Assembly: GCA_002408485.1 (NCBI GenBank)
Contig: DHSP01000079.1
Span: 6,468 to 20,239 of the forward strand
DNA length: 13,772 nt
From: Proteiniphilum sp. UBA5283
GTDB taxonomy: Bacteria > Bacteroidota > Bacteroidia > Bacteroidales > Dysgonomonadaceae
Direction: 5' to 3'
A program made the position numbers and the translations under genes. Positions 1 to 7,899 of the stretch are shown one piece after another. The notes beneath the pieces are model-generated. The model was not told the DNA's origin. It did not search any database and was given only the letters and a program-made list of their open reading frames with translations. Numbering within the stretch: position 1 is the stretch's first letter; each line of letters begins with the position of its first letter.

Positions 1-443
1 CCGTTTATGTTCAACATCATGCTGCCCTCCAGGATCATATTGAACTCCTGTCCCGCATGAATATTTTGGTAAAAATCTTCTTCCATGGGCTTGGGCTCGA
101 CTGTGACCACGAAAACTTCTGCCACATTATTGGTGAAGCCCGATGTGAGTGACTGATATTTGTAGGCCGAAACTCTCTCCACACTCACCCCCTTGTCTTT
201 GCGGGTAATAAAGTAAGAATTCATCTTAGGCTCTGTACCAAACATCAGGGTGGCCAGGTCTACATTGAACTCTCTCTCAATGCGCTGTAGAAAGGAGACA
301 GAAATGTCTTTTTCTCCAGTTTCGTATTGAAGATAAACCGCTTCATCCACTTCCAGCCGGTGAGCCATTTCGCCGGGAGATAAATCGAGAGCATCGCGTA
401 ATCCTTTGATGCGTTCGCCAATAAGTTTTAAATCTGTTCCCAT
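1..443 (-). CDS. XRE-family HTH regulator with C-terminal cupin domain (partial)
   Basis: This is the N-terminal part of a transcriptional regulator; 147 codons are visible before it runs off the left edge. The start is the ATG at 443, giving MGTDLKLIGERIKGLR. Residues about 5-65 look like an XRE helix-turn-helix (RIKGLRDALDLSPGEMAHRL, then a YETGEKDIS segment typical of the recognition and last helices). Residues about 105-147 start a cupin fold, with H129-A-G-Q-E-F and E139-G-S-M resembling cupin motif 1. XRE-cupin proteins usually bind DNA through the HTH and sense a small ligand with the cupin. In Bacteroidetes I recall such genes beside acyl-CoA synthetase genes, but the downstream neighbour is outside the window. 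A TATCTTTG box and a perfect dyad lie upstream (504-540), which suggests its own promoter and possible autoregulation. The ligand is unknown. Confidence 0.85.
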   Translation of the reverse strand, partial: MGTDLKLIGERIKGLRDALDLSPGEMAHRLEVDEAVYLQYETGEKDISVSFLQRIEREFNVDLATLMFGTEPKMNSYFITRKDKGVSVERVSAYKYQSLTSGFTNNVAEVFVVTVEPKPMEEDFYQNIHAGQEFNMILEGSMMLNIN

Positions 444-503
444 TGTAGTAGGTGTTGAGTAAATATTACATCGGGGTAATCCCGTCGTTTTCTAAAATAT
501 ATG

Positions 504-511
504 CAAAGATA
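504..511 (-). promoter_or_regulatory. Bacteroidetes -7 box (TATCTTTG) for the XRE-cupin gene
   Basis: Read on the minus strand this is TATCTTTG, an exact match to the Bacteroidetes -7 consensus TAnnTTTG. It lies about 60 nt upstream of the XRE-cupin start and just past the end of the ZIP gene. There is no clear -33 TTTG: 19 nt upstream the sequence is TGTT, inside a dyad. The assignment is inferred from position and consensus only. Confidence 0.55.
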
Positions 512-514
512 CTT

Positions 515-540
515 TTTTTCTGTTTAAATGAACAGAAAAA
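515..540. repeat. Perfect 10-bp inverted repeat (candidate operator)
   Basis: The arms are TTTTTCTGTT (515-524) and AACAGAAAAA (531-540), with a 6-nt spacer. The dyad covers the ZIP stop codon and falls where the -33 region of the XRE-cupin promoter should be. It is a poor intrinsic terminator for the minus strand because the downstream arm is followed by A residues rather than a T tract. An operator for the XRE-cupin regulator is a reasonable guess. The AT-rich arms could also be chance. Confidence 0.4.
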
Positions 541-1318
541 GGCTTATGGCCATCACTGCCATTCCCGACACCAATCCGATGATGGAGAGGTGATGCTTGC
601 CATACTTCTCGGCGCTGGGCAGCAGTTCGTCCAGCGAAATATAAATCATGATTCCTGCTACGGCTGCCAGGACAAGTGCATCCATTAGCGGACTCCAGAA
701 TGGAAGCAGGAAAAAAAAGGCAATCATGGCACCCAGTGGTTCAGCCAGCCCCGAAGTAAAGGAAAGCCAGAATGCTTTCTTCTTGCTTCCCGTGGAATGG
801 TAGATGGGAACAGCCACGGCTATTCCTTCCGGAATGTTGTGGATGGCAATGGCGGCCGTGATGGGAATGGCTACTTCCATGGAATTCAATGCCGACATGA
901 ACGTAGCAATGCCTTCGGGAAAGTTGTGGATGGCAATGGTGATCGCTGTGATGATGCCGGTCTGTTTCAGCCGGTAGTTCGATTTCATTTCTTCCACCCC
1001 GTGCATCTCGTGGGGGTTTCTTGATTCGGGAATCAGAAAGTCGATGAGCGCGATCAGGGCTATCCCTCCAAAGAGCCCCAGTATCATATAAAGCATTCCT
1101 GTTTTCTCCCCAAATATGTCGGTGAGTGATGCCAGCGATTTTGGCAGCATCTCCATGAACGACACATAGATCATCACACCCGCAGAGAGTCCCAGGGCGA
1201 GGCTGAGGAAGTTGGTGTTTGTCCGCTTGGCGATGAAAGCGATCAAGCTGCCTATGCCGGTGGACAAACCCGCGAAGAGGGTAAGCAGAAAAGCAATAAG
1301 GATGGTCTGGTTGTCCAT
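524..1318 (-). CDS. zupT: ZIP-family divalent metal transporter (ZupT-like)
   Basis: This is an inner-membrane permease of 264 aa, normal for bacterial ZIP proteins, that probably imports zinc and perhaps other divalent metals. It is strongly hydrophobic, with about eight predicted membrane segments. The two signature motifs are HNFPEGIA (131-138) and HNIPEGIA (160-167), which form the intramembrane metal site, followed by GLAEPLGA (190-197). A short His/Glu-bearing loop (98-112, with HEMHGVEE) lies between the third and fourth segments. I chose the ATG at 1318 because translation from there begins a membrane segment. The reading frame stays open to 1441, but that part overlaps the phosphatase and looks like its shadow. 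The start overlaps the upstream stop as TAATG, so translation is probably coupled. Metal specificity cannot be read from the sequence. Confidence 0.9.
   Translation of the reverse strand: MDNQTILIAFLLTLFAGLSTGIGSLIAFIAKRTNTNFLSLALGLSAGVMIYVSFMEMLPKSLASLTDIFGEKTGMLYMILGLFGGIALIALIDFLIPESRNPHEMHGVEEMKSNYRLKQTGIITAITIAIHNFPEGIATFMSALNSMEVAIPITAAIAIHNIPEGIAVAVPIYHSTGSKKKAFWLSFTSGLAEPLGAMIAFFFLLPFWSPLMDALVLAAVAGIMIYISLDELLPSAEKYGKHHLSIIGLVSGMAVMAISLFLFI
836..939. repeat. Two copies of a 17-nt direct repeat inside the ZIP gene
   Basis: The 17-mer GTTGTGGATGGCAATGG occurs exactly at 836-852 and again at 923-939, 87 nt (29 codons) apart. On the coding strand both copies encode the IAIHN stretch that begins the two metal-binding motifs HNIPEG and HNFPEG. 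The repeat reflects the internal similarity of the fourth and fifth membrane helices of ZIP proteins. It is not a mobile or regulatory repeat. Confidence 0.8.
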
Positions 1319-2103
1319 TAACAGCCGTTTATGATTGTGTCCATAATTTCCTGATGGATGACTCCGTTGGATGCTACCATCTCTTTCCCGAAAATGTAGT
1401 TGTCGCCACCCGCGAAGTCGCTGCACCTGCCTCCCGCACACTGAAGGATGAAGGAGCCTGCTGCCACATCCCAGGGCGATAGCCCCGAATGGAAGTAGGT
1501 GTCGCTGATCCCGGCAGCAACGTAACAGATTTCAAGCGCTGCCGACCCCTTGATGCGAAAGCTGCAGTTGCGGAATTGTTTCATCGCATGTCGAAGAATC
1601 TGTTCGCCTTTTTCATCCAGGCTGTAGGGAATGCCGAATCCTATGTATCCGTTCAGCAGAGTTGCCTGCGTGCTTACCTGCAAAGGGGCGCCGTTCAGAA
1701 AAGCTTTTGCTCGCTCCGTGGCATAAAACATCTGGTCTGCTGCGGGGTCAAATACCACCCCCAGGATTACCTCCCTGCCTTTCATCAGCGCGATGCTCAC
1801 CGAATAGGGGGTGTCGCCATGCACATAGTTGGTGGTTCCATCCAGCGGGTCGATCACCCAGGTGAACTCTTTGCGTTCAAACTCCACCGTGTCCTCCTCG
1901 GCGAGAATTCCGGCTTCGGGAAGAAGGTTTCCCAGATCTTCCACCAGTCGGCGCTCAGCCTCCTTGTCGACGTAGGTCACATAGTTACGGGTTCCTTTCA
2001 ACTCAATGTCTTTTTGCTTGATTACAGCCTGTTCTGTTTTCAGATATTCACCGGTAGAACGGGCGAGCGCTTGTACATCCTTGCAAAGTATTTCCAGATT
2101 CAT
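1318..2103 (-). CDS. suhB: Inositol monophosphatase family protein
   Basis: This 261-aa cytosolic protein belongs to the Mg2+-dependent, Li+-sensitive sugar phosphatase superfamily, and its length is normal for the family. The metal-binding motifs are present: E69/E70 in GILAEED, DPLDGTTNYVHG (85-96), and SPWDVAAG (209-216) with the catalytic-site Asp212. Family members hydrolyse inositol-1-phosphate, but in bacteria related proteins also act on other sugar phosphates or on 3'-phosphoadenosine 5'-phosphate, so the true substrate is uncertain. The SuhB name reflects similarity only. The start at 2103 follows an AT-rich leader without a Shine-Dalgarno sequence. The gene begins 45 nt after the S9 peptidase stop and overlaps the ZIP start by one base, so the three are probably co-transcribed. 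Confidence 0.9.
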   Translation of the reverse strand: MNLEILCKDVQALARSTGEYLKTEQAVIKQKDIELKGTRNYVTYVDKEAERRLVEDLGNLLPEAGILAEEDTVEFERKEFTWVIDPLDGTTNYVHGDTPYSVSIALMKGREVILGVVFDPAADQMFYATERAKAFLNGAPLQVSTQATLLNGYIGFGIPYSLDEKGEQILRHAMKQFRNCSFRIKGSAALEICYVAAGISDTYFHSGLSPWDVAAGSFILQCAGGRCSDFAGGDNYIFGKEMVASNGVIHQEIMDTIINGC

Positions 2104-2148
2104 ATTTTTTATTTTTTTAGCGGAAAAAGAATGGACTTGGTTGTTTTC

Positions 2149-4701
2149 TTAATTTTCGGGATACATGGAGTCCCACCATCGTGCATCGCCCTTCAGCCAC
2201 CTGGCAAACCAGGCATAGATGGCGTTGTTCCAGGCTATCCGCTTCTCGTAATCGTAAATGGCATGGTTCTCTCCCTCCACCTGGATAAACTCTACCGTCT
2301 TGTCCAGCAGTTTCAGTGCAGTGTACATCTGGATGCTTTCTCCGATGGGTACATTGGTGTCGGCCGTGCCATGAAGCAACAGCAGGGGAGTTGTTATCTT
2401 ATCGGCATGAAACAAGGGACTTTGTTTCACGTAAAGTTGCGGATTGTTCCAGGGATAGCTGCCCGCACTGGCGCCGGCACTGTACGAATATCCCCAGTAG
2501 CCTTCACCCCAGTAGCTGGTGATGTTGCTGATGCCGGCATGCGATACCGAAGCGGTGAACAGGTCGGTCTTGGTGATGAGGTACTGGGTCATGAAGCCAC
2601 CGTACGACGCCCCGATGTTGCCGATCTTTGAGCCGTCAACAAACGGGTGGGCCGCCACAAAAGCTTTCACACTTTCGATGATCTCGTCGGCAGTCTGTTC
2701 GCCCCATGCATTCACATGGCGGGCCGAGAACTCCTGTCCATAGCCTGTGGTGCCGCTCGGTTGAAGGGTATAGACCACGTAATCCTGTGCTGCATAGACG
2801 TGCAAAGGGTAGGTACTCTCAAACGTGCGCGCTGTAGGGCTTGTGCCGCCATAATAATAGACGATGAGCGGGTACTTTTTCTTTGGATCAAAGTGGGGCG
2901 GGAGGTAATAACGTCCTTCGATCTCGTCGCCGAAGGTGGTTTTGTAACTCCAGTCCTTCACATCTCCAAGGTTGAGTTTACTCAATCTCTCCTCGTAGGG
3001 ATCGGCAATGAGCGTGGACTGCATCGTTTTCAGATTCAGCAGATAGCTTCTGTTTGAGTTGGAGGCGCTGATGCCGGTATAGGTTGCCCATGGAGCATTT
3101 TCGGCAATGCTGAATGAGCGGATAACATCTTCCTTCAGTGGCAATTTTTCAAATTTCTTTGTCTGGGGGGAATAGCGGTACATATTGACTCTGTCGCCCT
3201 CTTCCACCCGGTAATAGATGAGGTTGTCGAGCGTGTTCCACTCCTGGGCACTGATGGAGGGATCAAAAAACTTTGTGACCGGTTCCACCTTTTTGGAGGC
3301 GATATCCATTAGAAACGACTGTGTGTCGTAACTATTGGCTATTTGTCCGGGACGGATATTCAGACCGACGCCGTTGAATGCCTCGGGAGCACCGTGAACG
3401 AGGAGCTTTTTTCCGTCCGGGGAAAATTGCGCCGAGTAGGTGTAGGTCTGGTCCTTCCATAGGGTATCTACATTCATCGTCTCCAGGTTGAGCCTGTAGA
3501 GCGAACTTTTTCGGAAAGGGCGTTCTGCCAGGTTCTCTTCGGTCGTAGAAAAAAGCAGATATTTCATGTCGTCGGTCACATCGTTGAGCGATGCCGTTTG
3601 CCGTCCGAACGTGAGTTGCTGTGTGAGCCCCGAATCGAAGAAGTAACGATACAGGAAATAGCGGTCGCGGTAGTGCGACTGGCGGTCGTCGATGCCGATC
3701 AGCCGTTTCAGTCCTCCCGGATTACTGATGACGATCGTCTCTTTGGAAGAGTAGAAGAGCGATCTTTCGTCGGGTGCGATGTGAAATGTCTCTTTCGGAA
3801 GTCCTTTGGCTATGATCTTGTTTTCGTTTGTCACCGGATCGAACGTGATAAGCGATCTCCCTTCCTCGCTGTCGGTCACATAATAGAGCAGGTCCTGTTT
3901 GGGCATCCAGTTCAACTGTGTGCGGCCGGCTGGTTCTGAGAGAATGATTCGCTTCTGCTTCACATCGTAAACCTCGGTGTAGTTGCGGTTTTCTCCCCCG
4001 GGAAGTGTCTCGCGGAGCGATAGCAGCACAAACCGTCCGCTGGGGGAGATTGCTGAGTTGTTCACTCGTTTGCCTTCCAGTATGTCCTTGATCTGAATAC
4101 GGCGTTGGTTGCCATTTCCAAATGTGTAGACAAGCAGCGAGTCTGCTTCGTCGGGCTTCAGTGTTATTTTTACCGCGGGATCCGCCTTGTTCTCCGAACT
4201 GGTGAGCATCTTGATCACGATGCGGGCATTGTTGGTGAAGCCATTCAGATGGGCATCGACCTGTCCCGACTGGTGCAGGCTGTCGTTAACCTGGTTTTTG
4301 GTGGCTCGCTTTACATTGTCGATCCATAGCTCCAGCGGATTGGGCGATGTAACGGTGATCTTTCCCTTGCCATAACGGTCGCCCGTGACATAAAACGAGA
4401 TCAGTTGAAATGCTTCCCCGTGTTCCGGTCGACCGAGATGGTAAAATCCGGCGCTATCGGGTGTGAGCACCGTGGCAAAACGTTCCTGCTCCGGAAAAGA
4501 GACAGAGCAGGCGAGAAGCATCTCCTGGGAATAGGGTGTGTTGTTCAGGTTCACGCTGTCCAGCATAACTGGCTTCTGAACCGGAATAGGGCCGAAGGCA
4601 GATACATTCTGCGGCGATACAGCCTGTTGAGCCTGAAGAGTCCACAGCGAGAAGACTCCTGCGATGATATGCCAAAATAGTACTTTTCTCATTTTATTCA
4701 T
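2149..4701 (-). CDS. Secreted S9 family (prolyl oligopeptidase-type) serine peptidase
   Basis: This is an 850-aa exported peptidase. Residues 1-25 form a signal peptide (MNKMRKVLFW, then a hydrophobic core ending TLQAQQ). There is no lipobox cysteine, so a periplasmic location is likely. Residues about 200-580 contain propeller-like repeats (for example SPSGRFVLLSLR and FSPDGKKLLVHG). The C-terminal alpha/beta-hydrolase domain (about 600-840) carries the triad Ser699 in GASYGG, Asp781 in HGTADTNVP and His813 in GENHAIYD. S9 enzymes of this layout cleave short peptides, often after proline or as dipeptidyl/acylaminoacyl peptidases; specificity is not readable here. I chose 4701; 4692 (MRKVLF) is equally plausible. 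An in-frame ATG at 4746 makes an ATGA overlap with the ispE stop and would add 15 residues before the signal. The longer open frame to 4890 overlaps ispE and is unlikely. Confidence 0.9.
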   Translation of the reverse strand: MNKMRKVLFWHIIAGVFSLWTLQAQQAVSPQNVSAFGPIPVQKPVMLDSVNLNNTPYSQEMLLACSVSFPEQERFATVLTPDSAGFYHLGRPEHGEAFQLISFYVTGDRYGKGKITVTSPNPLELWIDNVKRATKNQVNDSLHQSGQVDAHLNGFTNNARIVIKMLTSSENKADPAVKITLKPDEADSLLVYTFGNGNQRRIQIKDILEGKRVNNSAISPSGRFVLLSLRETLPGGENRNYTEVYDVKQKRIILSEPAGRTQLNWMPKQDLLYYVTDSEEGRSLITFDPVTNENKIIAKGLPKETFHIAPDERSLFYSSKETIVISNPGGLKRLIGIDDRQSHYRDRYFLYRYFFDSGLTQQLTFGRQTASLNDVTDDMKYLLFSTTEENLAERPFRKSSLYRLNLETMNVDTLWKDQTYTYSAQFSPDGKKLLVHGAPEAFNGVGLNIRPGQIANSYDTQSFLMDIASKKVEPVTKFFDPSISAQEWNTLDNLIYYRVEEGDRVNMYRYSPQTKKFEKLPLKEDVIRSFSIAENAPWATYTGISASNSNRSYLLNLKTMQSTLIADPYEERLSKLNLGDVKDWSYKTTFGDEIEGRYYLPPHFDPKKKYPLIVYYYGGTSPTARTFESTYPLHVYAAQDYVVYTLQPSGTTGYGQEFSARHVNAWGEQTADEIIESVKAFVAAHPFVDGSKIGNIGASYGGFMTQYLITKTDLFTASVSHAGISNITSYWGEGYWGYSYSAGASAGSYPWNNPQLYVKQSPLFHADKITTPLLLLHGTADTNVPIGESIQMYTALKLLDKTVEFIQVEGENHAIYDYEKRIAWNNAIYAWFARWLKGDARWWDSMYPEN

Positions 4702-4742
4702 TTTCTTTGCCGGTCGGTTGCACCCCGGGGTTCCGCTGGTCA

Positions 4743-5582
4743 TCATAATGAGCTTGTCCAGACGGAATAGCGGCGGAACATACTTTGCCATGCTGGTTCC
4801 TGCGCGAAAATACCGTAGACGGCCGAACCCGATCCGCTCATAGACGCGTAGGCAGCACCCAAATTGTACATTTGTTGCTTGATGGTGCAAATTTCGGGAT
4901 ATTTCTTGAAAACAGGGAGTTCAAAATCATTTTTCATCCATGTTTTCCATTCGGAAACCGGTTTTTTAATTATTTCTTTTAACGACACTTCGGGCTGTCG
5001 GGGGGTAACCGTTGCGTATGCTTCCTTTGTAGAAACTGCAATGTCGGGTTTTACAAGCAGCATAAAGTAGTTTTCCAGAGACACATCCACCGGCTCCAGT
5101 ATATCACCGGTACCCGTGGCAAACGAGGGGGTATTGCCGATGAAAAAGGGACAATCGGCACCCAGCTGTGCCGCAAGGTGCAAAAGGTCCCTTCGGGAGT
5201 AACCCAAAGCAAACGTGTTGTTCAACAACCGGAGCATGAAAGCTGCATTCGACGACCCCCCACCTAATCCCGCACCGGCAGGGATCTTTTTTAACAAATG
5301 AATGTCGATGGGTGGAATCTGCTTCTCTGCCGAAATCAACTGGAGTGCTCTTATCACCAGGTTATCTTCCGCCTTCCCCTCAATGGGGATGCCGGTCTGA
5401 AAAAAACGGTATTTTGCGGAAGAAAGGGTATCTTCCTGTGCCATATTGTGTGCAGGTGTGATCTCCAACGCATCCCTCATGCCGAGGGGGTAAAAAATGG
5501 TCTCCAGATTATGGTACCCATCCGGTCGGCGGGAGACAACATGCAATCCTAAATTAATCTTCGCATTCGGGAAACAGATCAT
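4743..5582 (-). CDS. ispE: 4-diphosphocytidyl-2-C-methyl-D-erythritol kinase
   Basis: IspE phosphorylates the 2-hydroxyl of CDP-methylerythritol with ATP in the non-mevalonate (MEP) isoprenoid pathway, in the cytosol. The 279-aa length fits the family. GHMP-kinase hallmarks are all present: an N-terminal PNAKINLGLHV with Lys8, the ATP loop PAGAGLGGGSSNAA (101-114), GADCPFF with the probable catalytic Asp143, and the C-terminal glycine motif MSGSGSA (248-254). It is the first gene of a likely minus-strand operon continuing into the S9 peptidase, the phosphatase and the ZIP transporter. A TATATTTG box lies just upstream at 5602-5609. The start ATG at 5582 gives the expected short N-terminus before the substrate-binding strand. 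Confidence 0.95.
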   Translation of the reverse strand: MICFPNAKINLGLHVVSRRPDGYHNLETIFYPLGMRDALEITPAHNMAQEDTLSSAKYRFFQTGIPIEGKAEDNLVIRALQLISAEKQIPPIDIHLLKKIPAGAGLGGGSSNAAFMLRLLNNTFALGYSRRDLLHLAAQLGADCPFFIGNTPSFATGTGDILEPVDVSLENYFMLLVKPDIAVSTKEAYATVTPRQPEVSLKEIIKKPVSEWKTWMKNDFELPVFKKYPEICTIKQQMYNLGAAYASMSGSGSAVYGIFAQEPAWQSMFRRYSVWTSSL

Positions 5583-5601
5583 CTGTTGTTGAAGTTTTAT
5601 G

Positions 5602-5609
5602 CAAATATA
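5602..5609 (-). promoter_or_regulatory. Bacteroidetes -7 box (TATATTTG) for ispE
   Basis: On the minus strand this reads TATATTTG, matching TAnnTTTG, and lies about 20 nt upstream of the ispE start in the 72-nt gap after the DUF5686 gene. No matching -33 TTTG is seen at the usual spacing. It suggests that ispE and the genes after it can be transcribed independently of the DUF5686 gene. Confidence 0.5.
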
Positions 5610-5654
5610 CAGAATAATTATTGAATTACCCTACCTCCTGGCCGCTTCTACACT

Positions 5655-7802
5655 TTACAGTTCAAATGCTGCTCTTACTCCCAGTTGTTTGAATTGAGTC
5701 TTGTGAAATGAGCAGAAGAATCCCGCGTTGAAGAACCGGTTGCCGATGCCGTACCCAAGCTCTGTGTATGAGGTGATCTGGGGGGTATGCAACTGGCTGA
5801 GGTATATGCGTTCCTTGTCGGCAAAGTCGGACGCAAAATCGATATTCTTGAGGATCAGAAACGGGGCTTCAAACATGATGTGCCCCTGAATATAGGAATC
5901 GGATGCGTTGTACAGATCCCGGCTCAGCAGGTTGAAGTTTCCTCCCAGTCCATCGTTCCAGTTTTCCGGGAAGTTGTTCTTGGAGAAATAAACGAAATCG
6001 GCAAAATACTCTGTTCTCTGATTGATGAACTTGCCGGCGCCGACATGATACTGAAGCGAGTGCCGCAACCCGAAGGGAATATGCTGGCTGATATCGAATT
6101 CAATCCGGTTGTACTGTGAGGTACTGCCCAGAATATCCAGGAAGCTTCGCGAGAGCTCCAGCTTGAAGGTGGGAAACGCCGACCGTTCGTATATTTTCTG
6201 TCGCCCCTCATACCGGTAATATTGCATGGGTGTCCAGCTGATACGGACGAAAGGGGCGAACGACCTCTTTGTGCCAAACAGGCCGGCAATGGGCTCACTG
6301 TCGCTGCTCAGAGATCGTAACTTTATCTGATTGTTTTTGCTTTTTCTGATGTGATAGTCTATCCCTGTCTGCAGCAACAGGCCGTTGGCCGCTTCCAGGG
6401 TGTTGTATAACTTGAAATAATAGTCTTTGTAGTAATTTAGCGAAATATCTTCGAATGTGAGCCCTTTGTTTTTAAGGCTGTCCCGAATCTGGTCGACAAA
6501 CAACGAACTGTAGGTGGGATTTCCGTTGCCCACAGAAAAAGTGGCGCTTCCCAGGTGATAGGGATCGTAATTCCAGGAGGTGGTGAAGTCGGTGAAAAAC
6601 TCTTTTCGGCGGAACATATATCCAGCGAAGGCGTTGATACCCACTGTCCGGCCGTGTTTTAAATCGATGTTAAACGATAGCTTCTGTCGGTAGGTGACCC
6701 CGTCGCGCGAACTATATCCCAGCATTAGCGGGTTCAACAACCCCGAGTAGCCAATTCGCGTTGAACGGTATTTGTAACTTGAATTCATCACCATTCGCTG
6801 GGCTACCTGCTGGGCTCGTTGCACACCGGAGAGGGTGTCGATTCTCTCGTTGTTTGTTCGTTCCTTTTGATGCGAAATATAACGGCTGATTACGTCTCTT
6901 TCCATTGCCTGGAGAGGTATAGGCCTCATCTTTTCCCAAAAGACAGAATCGCTGCGTACAGGTACCGAGTCGAGTCGCACTTTGTAGGTATCGCTGATAT
7001 TGAGTGAACGGGGCGTTTCTTTGATTTGACGCAGCTGGATGTCGTTGTACTTAATCGTTGCCAGGTGCCTTCCGGCCAGTACGTTGCCAAGATACGCGAC
7101 TGTCTGGTAAATGGTGAAACGTACCGGCAGGTAGTTGGTAATCCATTCGTTGCCCATGGTCATTTCAAACGAAAAGTCTGAAAAGATGCCCAACCCCTCA
7201 CCCCTGAAAAAAATGATCCTCCAGGTGCCATGTTCTACAATAAACGAACCTTTCAGCAGTTTCGTGTTTTCGTAGATGGGGGTATAATGGATGTTGTAGT
7301 AGGTTTTGTTATTCTCGGTAAATGTTTGATAAAGCTCATAGCGGTAATATTTCGCCGTACTGAACCGGGTAGGCATAAAAAAACTCTCGTCGTTGGTGGT
7401 TTCGCCGTATATGTTTATGTTAAGCAACTCGAACGGTATCATTTCAATATCTTTACGCCCGGTGAGCGTCCCTGAAACATAGCGAATATCCTGCACGTAG
7501 GTGTTGGGGAAATCGTAACGCAGGTCGCTGATTGTCTCAATCACCGCCTCGTCGTTCTTGGGGTCGTGCAACACAAATCGAGGAATCAGGTGGGTGTATT
7601 TATAAAAGAAGTTTTTCTTTACCGTCTCCACGTAAGTACGTGTATATACCTCGGCCGAGTAATGTTCTACCAGGTCGTTGTATTTTTCAGCAGCATTCAT
7701 TGTCCTGTTTACGATCGTGTCTGTCTGTGTCTGCCTCGACGCGAAACAGTTGTAAGAGACAATAATGAGAAAGAAAATATGCAAGATGACTCCTTTTTTC
7801 AT
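5655..7802 (-). CDS. DUF5686-like outer-membrane protein
   Basis: This 715-aa protein begins with a signal peptide (MKKGVILHIFFLIIVSYNCF). The region following it (about 35-120), with YSAEVYTRTYVE and VIETISDLRYDFPN leading to VSGTL, resembles the conserved part of DUF5686 proteins, which I know as a Bacteroidetes outer-membrane family of unknown function. The C-terminal half (about 370-715) has many alternating aromatic/polar strands and no long hydrophobic helices, which fits a beta-barrel. DUF5686 proteins often carry an N-terminal carboxypeptidase-regulatory-like domain of about 80-90 residues. None is seen here; the mature protein begins almost directly with the DUF5686 part. The start at 7802 is chosen for the signal peptide. 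A start at 7847 would put 15 polar residues ahead of it and upstream of a TAAGTTTG box. Its function is unknown. Confidence 0.7.
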   Translation of the reverse strand: MKKGVILHIFFLIIVSYNCFASRQTQTDTIVNRTMNAAEKYNDLVEHYSAEVYTRTYVETVKKNFFYKYTHLIPRFVLHDPKNDEAVIETISDLRYDFPNTYVQDIRYVSGTLTGRKDIEMIPFELLNINIYGETTNDESFFMPTRFSTAKYYRYELYQTFTENNKTYYNIHYTPIYENTKLLKGSFIVEHGTWRIIFFRGEGLGIFSDFSFEMTMGNEWITNYLPVRFTIYQTVAYLGNVLAGRHLATIKYNDIQLRQIKETPRSLNISDTYKVRLDSVPVRSDSVFWEKMRPIPLQAMERDVISRYISHQKERTNNERIDTLSGVQRAQQVAQRMVMNSSYKYRSTRIGYSGLLNPLMLGYSSRDGVTYRQKLSFNIDLKHGRTVGINAFAGYMFRRKEFFTDFTTSWNYDPYHLGSATFSVGNGNPTYSSLFVDQIRDSLKNKGLTFEDISLNYYKDYYFKLYNTLEAANGLLLQTGIDYHIRKSKNNQIKLRSLSSDSEPIAGLFGTKRSFAPFVRISWTPMQYYRYEGRQKIYERSAFPTFKLELSRSFLDILGSTSQYNRIEFDISQHIPFGLRHSLQYHVGAGKFINQRTEYFADFVYFSKNNFPENWNDGLGGNFNLLSRDLYNASDSYIQGHIMFEAPFLILKNIDFASDFADKERIYLSQLHTPQITSYTELGYGIGNRFFNAGFFCSFHKTQFKQLGVRAAFEL

Positions 7803-7811
7803 TCTGAACTG

Positions 7812-7819
7812 CAAACTTA
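7812..7819 (-). promoter_or_regulatory. Possible -7 box (TAAGTTTG) for the DUF5686 gene
   Basis: On the minus strand TAAGTTTG matches TAnnTTTG and ends about 10 nt before the chosen start at 7802. If used, it gives a very short or nearly leaderless transcript and excludes the upstream alternative start at 7847. There is no clear -33 element, so this is a weak call. Confidence 0.3.
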
Positions 7820-7886
7820 CATTTTTTTTTAACGCAGTAATATACATTTTATTATTAGTTTTTTTTACTCTTCGGAAAATAATATT

Positions 7887-7894
7887 TACATTTG
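7887..7894 (+). promoter_or_regulatory. Bacteroidetes -7 box (TACATTTG) for the CRP-family gene
   Basis: TACATTTG matches TAnnTTTG and lies 28 nt before the start codon of the CRP/FNR-family gene. The -33 position 19 nt upstream reads TTTA inside a T-rich tract, a three-of-four match to TTTG. The expected transcript start, near 7900, coincides with the left edge of a palindrome. Confidence 0.55.
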
Positions 7895-7899
7895 TGTTT

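Noticed and set aside
515..540. The dyad after the ZIP gene as an intrinsic terminator.
   Set aside because: On the minus strand the stem is AT-only at its base and is followed by AAAGTATC rather than a T tract; an operator role fits better.
1319..1441. Extended start of the ZIP transporter at 1441.
   Set aside because: The extra 41 residues overlap the phosphatase in another frame, are Arg/His rich and precede a natural membrane-protein start with a TAATG junction.
1489..2631. A 380-codon open frame on the plus strand, antisense to the phosphatase and S9 peptidase genes.
   Set aside because: It crosses two well-supported genes and their gap, shows no recognisable domain, and has the odd composition (many Cys, His, Val, Arg) of a shadow frame.
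4747..4890. Extended start of the S9 peptidase at 4890.
   Set aside because: It would overlap nearly 150 nt of ispE and place 63 residues before a clear signal peptide.
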